Source: Platerodrilus igneus
Lineage: Eukaryota; Arthropoda; Insecta; Coleoptera; Lycidae
Direction of reading: 5' to 3'
Length of the DNA stretch: 64,000 bases
NCBI GenBank assembly: GCA_036346225.1
Contig: JARFIW010001088.1
Span: 436,001-500,000, forward strand
In this document: positions 56,906-64,000 of the stretch, piece after piece
How positions within the stretch are numbered: the first letter of the stretch is position 1
How the letters are laid out: the number at the start of each line of letters is the position of its first letter
Program-made: the position numbers and the translations under genes
The notes under the pieces: generated by a model
Databases searched by the model: none
What the model saw: only the letters and a program-made list of their open reading frames with translations
Told to the model about the DNA's origin: nothing

Positions 56906-57759
56906 TTGTCCACCGTTCATGGACAGACTTTAACAAGACTAAGTGGCAAATTTATATTTAACAAATTAGATTTAAGGAATTCTTTCTGGCTAATTCCACT
57001 ACACAAAGAGTCTAGAAGGTATACGGGGTTTTCCGTGGAGGGAAAAGTGTACAACTTTAAAGTAGTACCGTATGGTTTGTCAACGTCAAGTGCAGCATTA
57101 ATAAAAGCTGTGCAGGCAATTTTAGGGGCGTATGAGCAGTTTTGTATACACTACCTTGATGATATTTTGATTTTTAGCGAAACTGAAAAAGAACATTATT
57201 CTCATTTAGACAGGGTTTTACAAGAGCTGAAGTTAGCAGGATTAAGGTTAAATATTGACAAATGTGAGTTCTTTTCAAAGACAGTTAAATTTTTAGGATA
57301 TGTAGTAAATCATGAGGGTATGTGTATAGACAAGGAGAGATTGTCGGAAATTTTAAAATATCCGAGACCAAATAATATAAGAAAATTACGGGCATTTTTG
57401 GGAGTTCTCAATTTTTATAAGAAATTTGTACCAGCATTTTCAGAATTGGCAGGGCCGCTGTTCAAACTTTTAAAAAAAGGAGTCGAATAGAAATGGTCAG
57501 AGCGTCAAGAGGCAGCATATTTAACCCTGTTGGAGCTGTTTTACGAACAACTAATTTTGAGGCATCCCAAATTTGACGTAGGATTTGTATTACGTACTGA
57601 CGCATCGGATTGTGCCTTAGTGGTAGAACTGTATCAGATTCAAGATGACGAAGAGGTTCCTATATCATTTGTTTCACCGACACTGAAGTCGCATGAATTA
57701 AATCGCACAATTAGTGAAAGGGAGATGGCAGCAGTGGTTTTTGGTGTAAGCAAACTGAA

Positions 57760-57763
<4 letters not shown>
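56906..57763 (+). pseudogene. pol: Pol: reverse transcriptase and truncated RNase H
   Basis: SGKFIFNKLDLRNSFWLIPL, VVPYGLSTSSAAL and HYLDDILIFSETEKEH are reverse transcriptase motifs; the YxDD catalytic pair at about 57158-57163 is intact. KTVKFLGYVVNHEGM and LRAFLGVLNFYKKFVPAFS form the thumb and connection. One stop (57488-57490) interrupts the frame, which then continues in phase into RNase H (VLRTDASDCALVVELYQI; NRTISEREMAAVVFGVSKLK). RNase H ends abruptly where the (TA)n tract begins. The sequence fits Ty3/gypsy. The copy lacks integrase and is inactive. Confidence 0.9.

Positions 57764-57792
<29 letters not shown>
57763..57792. repeat. (TA)n microsatellite truncating pol
   Basis: About 14 TA units; the sequence beyond is unrelated to pol. 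Confidence 0.95.
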
Positions 57793-57793
<1 letters not shown>

Positions 57794-58229
57794 CGCTTTG
57801 TATATAAACCATAATTATAATTAATGTAGTTAATGAAAAATATTTCGAAGATTTATTTGAATAACATAAACGCAAGTTGAAACGCGACACGCGTGGATAA
57901 CGCATCATTATAAGCAACGCGTTGATGTTAACATACAATATGATACGATGGAATAACCAAAAACCTGATATGAAAGTATCATGCATAACAACGAACTCTG
58001 CGCTTGCCAATAGATAGATGATGCATTTAAATACGACAGGATTTGTAAACAAATCATTTCAACATGAAGTAAGGCTTATTTCACATCCCTTAAAACGAAA
58101 ATATTTACGTGAAGTGATTTATTGTGAAGTATGAAATAATACTATTGTAATTATGGAAAATTAAGAGGTTTGTCGTTTTACCCTTCAAATGCGTAAGTAA
58201 CTAAAAGTTGTTTTAATTTAAATTCTAAT
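57793..58229. other. AT-rich spacer
   Basis: Nothing recognised. Confidence 0.5.
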
Positions 58230-58239
58230 ATTAAGATTA

Positions 58240-58500
58240 ATAAAAACGACTCTAAATAATTACTGGAGAACAATTATAAACAGTTACTGGAGAATAATTC
58301 TAAACAATTACTGGAGAGCGATTATAAATAATTACTGGATCAAATGAGGAAATGCAACAAGCATTTACTTTAACTATGAAGTGTCAAGGAGTTCAACAAA
58401 GGACGCTAGAATAGCTTAAGACTATGCTACGAGGGATGCAGACAATATCTAGAGCAGTTGAACTAGGGACTGATTTGAGTTGGAAACAACAGGTTAGCCA
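58240..58500 (+). pseudogene. Coiled-coil relic, probably gag N-terminus of another LTR element
   Basis: The plus frame reads repeated LLENNYKQ, LLENNSKQ and LLESDYK units, then shifts to EEMQQAFTLTMKCQGVQQ and, after a stop, LKTMLRGMQTISRAVELGTD. Heptad-like Leu-rich repeats followed by Gln-rich sequence recall insect gypsy Gag N-termini. Stops and a frameshift show it is dead. No capsid motif follows. Confidence 0.4.
58252..58345 (+). repeat. 24-bp coding-phase tandem repeat
   Basis: Four units of AATTACTGGAGAACAATTAT plus AAAC; unit length is eight codons. Confidence 0.85.
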
Positions 58501-59128
58501 ATCTGAATGTTTTATTATTTTATTTGTGAATATTTCGTTGTACATTTCTAAACTGAATGATTAAAAAAATATCATTTCATTGAATATTTCTAATTTAAAT
58601 ATTTTAAAGATTGCTTTCATGATATTTTATATGAGGGGTCTGCAAGGATCGTCTTTTTTTAAGTACACGTTGTAAATTGCGTAAATATTTAAAGAAGTTG
58701 AATGAACGTTCATCGGGCTTCAGTTATTAATAATAATAATAATGATTTTGCTGGCTTTGATCAACTTTGGGAATGATAATTATTAATTTTTTTTATTCAA
58801 TTATTAAAGGAAAGTTCTATTTAGAGAATTTTAAACTTTTCATACGTTGTAAATATTTTTGAGAACATTATAAGAATTTGTGCTTAATGGTGTTTTGGTT
58901 TAAAGATTAGAACAGGAAGTAGAGGTAGAAGGTAAATTTAAACTCTTTGTTTGTCGTATTGTCGTAAGCTCCGTGCGTAATTAAAAACTGAGCTAGCCGA
59001 CGCAATTAAAATTATATATTAAAAATCAAAAATTGACAAATTAAAAATTTTTAACCTTTTTAATTTACAAAAAGGGCGTACAGGGGCATTGCTACAGTAT
59101 CACAACAATATATACATATACACACATG
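58501..59128. other. AT-rich spacer
   Basis: Nothing recognised beyond a short (TAA)n at about 58727-58742. Confidence 0.5.
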
Positions 59129-59312
59129 CGTCATCAATTTTCCAGGTATTATTCCGCATAGCTGGCGGTTCTGAAGTGAACTGCAGTGAAATCACTGCTC
59201 AACCTACAGTGCCTGAAGATGGCAGATGTGATTTTGCCGAAAGGTTGCCAAATTGTCAGCGGTTTACTTCAGAACCAGCCAGCTCTGCGAAATAATACCT
59301 GGAAAATTGACG
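59129..59312. repeat. MITE-like hairpin with hammerhead-like loop
   Basis: Arms 59130-59182 and 59259-59312 pair over about 53 bp with few mismatches (GTCAATTTTCCAGGTATTAT and complement). The 76-bp centre includes CTGAAGATGGCAG...TTTGCCGAAAGG (59213-59244): an intact CUGANGA box, a GGCA/TGCC stem and GAAA, the hammerhead core layout. Confidence 0.8.
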
Positions 59313-60274
59313 AAGCAGACAACGTTCGCAGAAACATCAAGATTAACAATACATATTTATGATTGTTAAATTTGAAATTTTCACTTTGCGATCTAAAATA
59401 AAGCATTCCGTAACATTGAGGTTGTCATTCAATTTCGTAACAAAATTTTCGTTTATTAGGTTACCCATGAGCGCAGCTGTCTCATTTATTACTCACCATA
59501 TCGTTATTCGAACACTAGTTGACAGAGTTGATTGAGTGCTCCCTATTCAACAAGCTTTGTACGAAATACAAAGCATTTTTTAAAAATAGCACTGAACATT
59601 TAGTGTTCTATTAATTACCAATTTATCTTTTAAAAGTAGGAGCACGTCGATAATTCCGATTACCACGAAGCATAAGTTTTTAAGTTTAAGAGGTATGGCG
59701 GTTTGACAGTATATTTATTACTAACTGGTCTTCGATACCTACTGAAATCATGAACGATATTTTGTATATATCCTCCGTTATATTCGAAACATGAAGTTAA
59801 TATGTTGCGTTATAATTTATATGAGTACACTGAAGACAAACTCTTATAGAAGATTACTACAATTTTCTCTTTTTTAGAAAAATTTGTATGCCCCACAGCT
59901 AAACTTTAGTCTAGACGATAGAAAGCAATGTAGCGGGCGTGGGGATTGTTTTCAATAAATTTTAAAAGAACGCACGCCATTACATTAAAAAGGAAATGGA
60001 AGGGTAGAACCATTAAGAAATTCATACCAATACTAAAAACTAAGCACAATGATGAGATACCTACAAGAAATAATAAAATTAAAATAAGGCACGTTAGGTA
60101 GCAATTTGTGCCTCCAATGTAATTCAAAATTAAAGTGATACAATATAGTAATTATCACTTTGTATCTCAAAACATAACCAAATATCATCAGAATATTTTA
60201 TATTTTTAATTGCTGTAAAACTTTTCTTTCAATAATAACATGAAAATTTTCCTAAATCATATAATGATATACAA
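59313..60274. other. AT-rich spacer
   Basis: Nothing recognised. Confidence 0.5.
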
Positions 60275-60406
60275 TAGTATATTGTACAACGAGCATGGAA
60301 TGATGCCCATTTCTCACGAGTATGATAAATTGCAGCACGAGCTGAAAGCAAGTGCTGCAAATCATACGAGTGAGAAATGGCATTCCATGCGTGTTGTACA
60401 CTATAC
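60275..60406. repeat. Long hairpin, about 56-bp stem
   Basis: Arms 60275-60340 and 60351-60406 pair with small bulges around a 10-bp loop (GCATGGAATG, CATTTCTCAC, TGCAGCAC). Either a foldback MITE or a small-RNA precursor; the plus ORF here is repeat-derived. Confidence 0.85.
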
Positions 60407-60742
60407 TTTTCTACGACTGTAGTACGTACTTTTTAAATGTGATACCTTTTTTGTTAATATTATAAAATACATGGTAAGTATAGGAGTAAACATTTTATTA
60501 ATATCATAAGTTTATTATCGTTTGTGAATATACATAAATTCAAAGAAAAGTACAAATTTATCATAATAAAAGTAAATAAATTGATTTAAGTTTAGTTTTT
60601 AGATTCATTATTATTAACAATATTAAAGGTTACATTGCAATTATTAAACGTCACCTTTGAAAACTCGGCCGTCATCGGAAATAAGATACAAGTGCAGGGC
60701 TACTTGATTAATAGAAATATAAGCGCAACCGTGCAAATTGAA

Positions 60743-60793
60743 CATTCCCGCACTGGTTGCTTAGCAACTTGCCTAGCAACGAGTGCGGGAATG
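60743..60793. repeat. Near-perfect 51-bp palindrome
   Basis: CATTCCCGCACTGGTTGC and its complement form 25-bp arms with two mismatches and a one-base centre (60768). It can extrude as a cruciform. Confidence 0.88.
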
Positions 60794-60799
60794 AAAACC

Positions 60800-62600
60800 T
60801 GTATAGAATGTAGTAGATTTCTCTATCAAAAACACACCTAAAATAGGCTCGTTCCAAAACAGTCGTAAAAAAAAATATTTTTGTTACAAATCAACAATGT
60901 ATAGACGGATATTTCATAATGATTTCTGTATAATTAATATTAAAGAATATTCTTATTATTTTAAATCTTAAAGGATAAAGAGAATGTGAACCTTAAGTAC
61001 GTGGTTTTTAAAATTACAACAAAAATTTACGTAAGAAACTAAATCGTTTTTCCACTCACAATTAGAATGTATAGATCTTAAATACTTTATAGTTATTAGC
61101 TGACAAGGAAAGTAAGAGCATGCTTAAGTTTATAAAAAAAAATGAATCATGTAAATAACAGATATTCACAGTATTAATATAAATGTGGCTCCTTTCTGTA
61201 TAATTAAAGAGCGACATTTAACAGATAGCTTGTTAGATCTTAAAGCATGCTAATCTTTATAATACTGCTGCTGGGCTCTATTTAATCGTATTGATTTATG
61301 TTATCCTATCACATATAGAATCAATGCATGCACTAACCCTAAATCTGGCCTTTTATTTCAAATTAAATTTCATACACAATTTATTACTTTGCTTGATCTT
61401 ATAATAGGCATTAAATGAAGCGTGAGCAAAACAGAGCAAACAATATTGTTTGTCAAATTAGAGTTAAAAGTGTACAAACATTGGAAGTACAGTTTAAAAT
61501 AATACAACCAGTAGTATCAACCGGAATCATATGCCCTTTACGTGCTATAACAGAACAAAAAAATAATGTGAACCTTGACCTGTTGACGTGTCTGAACACT
61601 CTTCCATTTTAACAGAAAATTGTCCAATTTCCTGAATCCAAATAAGATGATAACCTGGACCAACTATACAGTCCTAAAAATTATCAACATTTCTTAAAGA
61701 TATAACTACTTTAACAATTCATTAAAGCCAAGTTAGTAAAACAGTTGTCTGTATTTTAGGTTTCTATTAGATCAAATACCAAACTTTAATATTACTTTAA
61801 TGATACTTTAATGCTACTTTAATGCGCCGTGGAGAACAACAAGAAATAACGGCGTGAATGCATTTTAGCAATACAAACCATTGTTAATTAAATTAAAAGC
61901 TGTCAGTGGAATACCTACGCGACCCTGCTACCGCTACTGTAATTGCTAATCTACAATCGCAGGTCTCTAGATGATACATCTTGTTTTCTTAAGGAACAAC
62001 TCTTGACTGTACTTGATAAAGGACTAGTTGCACGGGCGAGTGATTAGTTCTAGCGACGTTTTGTTAAACGATCTACACTAGTTGGTAAATGTCCGTGGTG
62101 GATGGTTGCAATACATCATCAAATGATATATAATATACAAATATAGGTGTCTATTTATATTGTAACCATATCAATTATCAAATAAACTTAACCGAAATAT
62201 TAAAGATGTTCTAAATGAGATCTATGTTGTTATTTAAGGTATGTAATATCTATAAAATACAGTTTTAATAAACGTACAATTTGTTTTCCAATCAGAGCTC
62301 CTAAATTTAATAGTATGTATTGCTACGTAGAATAATATCTAATAAATCTGTAATATAAACATAACATTTGAAAACGCTACAAGATACAATAAAGGTATTG
62401 AAATAAAAACATTAAGCAAATTGTACATGCTTTAAGTATACCTTTAAGTATAATTGTTATTTTTAAATTGTTCCGTTTATATTGTATATAATTTACCGCT
62501 TAAGGTTATGTTCCGTCTACTTTATACATAATTTACAGCTAAATTTATTTTCCCTTGAAATTTGTTGATTATTTGCGTCCGTCCGGTATATTAATTGTTA
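60800..62600. other. AT-rich spacer
   Basis: A 12-bp tandem (TACTTTAATGAT-type, three to four units) lies at 61788-61824. No other feature. Confidence 0.5.
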
Positions 62601-63267
62601 TTGAAAACTACCATGTATTACTTCAAGCACCGTGCCTGTACAAAGTGCCGCGATATTGATAAACTCTGCTCTTCGCCTGTGCAAGAACATTCTTATCACC
62701 TTGGAAAACATACGAAGCATAGCAGTATTGATTTTTCGTGGTAAAAGACCGCATTACTACATGTTCTACGCTTCACCAATAGAAGAGCCGACATTTGTAT
62801 TTCGTAGAAGACGGACGCATTCTATAGTTTGTTTTATTGTCTTCCGTTAATGACCGCATGAATATAAATGTGCTTCACTACTCTCGTATACACAAGGTAA
62901 GTGTTTGAAGTAATTTGTTGTTTATTTATTTTAATGTTATTTCGTATACATGTCCACTTTTCTCTACAATCAGTAGCTATCGAAATTACCACAAATCTAC
63001 ATTGATTTACTTCTCACCAGATGTGAATAAACAACAAATTTTAACTGATAGTTAGATTCACGTTACCATTCAGTTTATCAAAGTATTGTCAGTTTTAATT
63101 AACATAATTTCTGTCGTTTGAGTTGTTTACGAACGTTTCTTGTTATCTGGTTTGCTATTGGAATTTATACTAGGCTTAAGTATTTGTTATCGCCTCAAAA
63201 CTATTTTTAATCATGGAGATTTTGCGTTTATTTCATCCGCCCTATTGCATTTATTTAATTTTTAACC
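62600..63267 (+). promoter_or_regulatory. Probable LTR/leader of a BEL/Pao element
   Basis: This precedes a BEL/Pao gag. A TATAAA (62863-62868) and a strong splice-donor-like ACAAG/GTAAGTG (62896/62897) are visible. The LTR ends and primer site could not be placed; the partner LTR would lie beyond the window. Confidence 0.4.
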
Positions 63268-64000
63268 ATGGCATAAAAGTTGAAACGTAACTGTTTTCTA
63301 CGGAATATTGCAATTTATTCGCCGGAGGAAATGTTTGACATTGCGCAAAAATTCGTCGTTGAACCCACCTTTTTTAATTTATTTCGCGCGAAATTCCAAT
63401 CTTTCGAAACCGTTCGAGAAAATTTCTTAACACATCATAATTGGATAGTAGGTGCAATTTCTTTCACCGGTAACGCTGATGAACAATTTGAAACGGAAGA
63501 CGCTATTTGTAAACGCTTCGATAACCATTACTTTCAAATAAAAGCGCTCTAATTTAAGCTGTTTACGAACCAATCGTCGCCTCGAGCTAATGTGTCCGCG
63601 CCGCTAGATACTTTAAAGTGGAAAGTGTCACTTTCCCCGCTGACCCTCCCTATGTTTAGTGGGAAAGGTTGTTTGTTTGAAAGCTTTATTGACTGCTTTG
63701 ATAGTTTAGTTCATCTTAATAACGACTTGCCGAACGTGGATAAATTTTCGTATCTCCAATCAGCACTAAAAAGTTCCGCACTCTTAACCATTAAGAATTT
63801 TGACCATACAGAAGCCAATTACCCTTTTGCCAACAATAAACTTCGCGAAAAATATCGTAGTATTCGTCACATTACCTCAGCTCTATGGAACAATATTGAT
63901 CAATTTCCCAAATTGAATTACGATAACCCCACGGGTTTGCAAAATTAGTTTATACTTTTGTCGATAATTTACAAGCGCTTGAGAAATTTGATTTGCCCAT
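63268..64000 (+). pseudogene. gag: BEL/Pao Gag, 5' part, runs off the window
   Basis: The frame begins at ATG 63268 in good context (AACCATGG) but has TAA at codon 3 (63274-63276), another TAA at 63550-63552 and a TAG at 63946-63948; otherwise it stays open in one frame. LSPLTLPMFSGKGCLFESFI, NNDLPNVDKFSYLQSALKSS and NYPFANNKLREKY match the DUF1759 Gag region of BEL/Pao elements (LPTF-G----W--F---F, K--YL---L-G-A, Y--A---L---Y). Past the last stop the similarity seems to continue in another frame (VDNLQALEKF). Three stops in an otherwise clean frame suggest a fairly recent loss of function, or a defective copy mobilised in trans. Confidence 0.82.

Larger units (their letters stand above)
52740..57763 (+). 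mobile_element. Gypsy-like LTR retrotransposon, decayed, 3' end lost
   Basis: The order is LTR-like region with TATA box (TATATAAATAG near 52817), primer-site-like array, broken gag, aspartic protease, reverse transcriptase and start of RNase H. Pol is cut at a (TA)n tract; integrase and 3' LTR are absent. The LTR start is not certain because there is no second LTR for comparison. Confidence 0.75.

Overview
This window looks like transposon-dense intergenic or intronic DNA from an insect-type arthropod. The sequence is AT-rich. It carries no bacterial-style gene organisation: no operons, no ribosome-binding sites and almost no long ORFs. What it does carry is a typical insect repeat set: Ty3/gypsy-like and BEL/Pao LTR elements, a Penelope-like element (PLE), mariner and Tc1-like DNA transposons, a hAT-type element with an 8-bp target duplication, foldback elements, and many (TA)n tracts. 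The species cannot be named from the sequence. I see no complete host gene. The best host-gene candidate is a phase-consistent chain of three short exons with a poly(A) signal at 44.4-48.3 kb.

Layout. 1.2-7.1 kb holds a young LTR element with ATAT target duplications and three LTR copies; the outer two differ at one position in 329. It encodes Gag but no Pol. 8.9-12.8 kb is a 3.9-kb hAT-type element with GC-rich CCGGG ends and no transposase. 14.6-16.9 kb is LTR/leader-like sequence on the minus strand. 17.3-18.1 kb is a BEL/Pao pol fragment duplicated head-to-head into a long hairpin. It is followed by a foldback element (18.15-19.76 kb) whose arms end in an 18-bp minisatellite. 19.85-24.74 kb contains decayed coding relics, one with a C2H2 finger and motifs of a protein family I associate with virus-like DNA polymerase elements. 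25.8-27.5 kb is a deleted mariner abutting a second Tc1/mariner-type element; the N-terminal half and terminus of that second family reappear at 31.9-32.6 kb. 34.45-38.02 kb is a large foldback element built of 155-bp tandem units, inserted with a 9-bp duplication into a LINE relic. 39.96-43.34 kb is a frameshifted PLE with palindromic termini. 45.0-47.3 and 48.8-50.6 kb are (TA)n-bounded LTR-like and palindromic segments. 52.7-57.8 kb is a decayed gypsy-like gag-pol element cut inside RNase H at a (TA)n tract. 59.1-60.8 kb has three hairpins. 62.6-64.0 kb is the start of a BEL/Pao element that runs off the window.

Three themes recur. (1) The 5' leaders of several different LTR segments carry tandem arrays resembling the tRNA-Lys primer-binding site. 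(2) (TA)n tracts sit exactly at the edges of most mobile-element fragments. (3) Long inverted repeats are very common: at least seven separate foldback or palindromic structures. Some PLE-type and hairpin termini contain degenerate hammerhead-ribozyme-like cores. Identity statements rest on motif recognition by eye; no database search was run.
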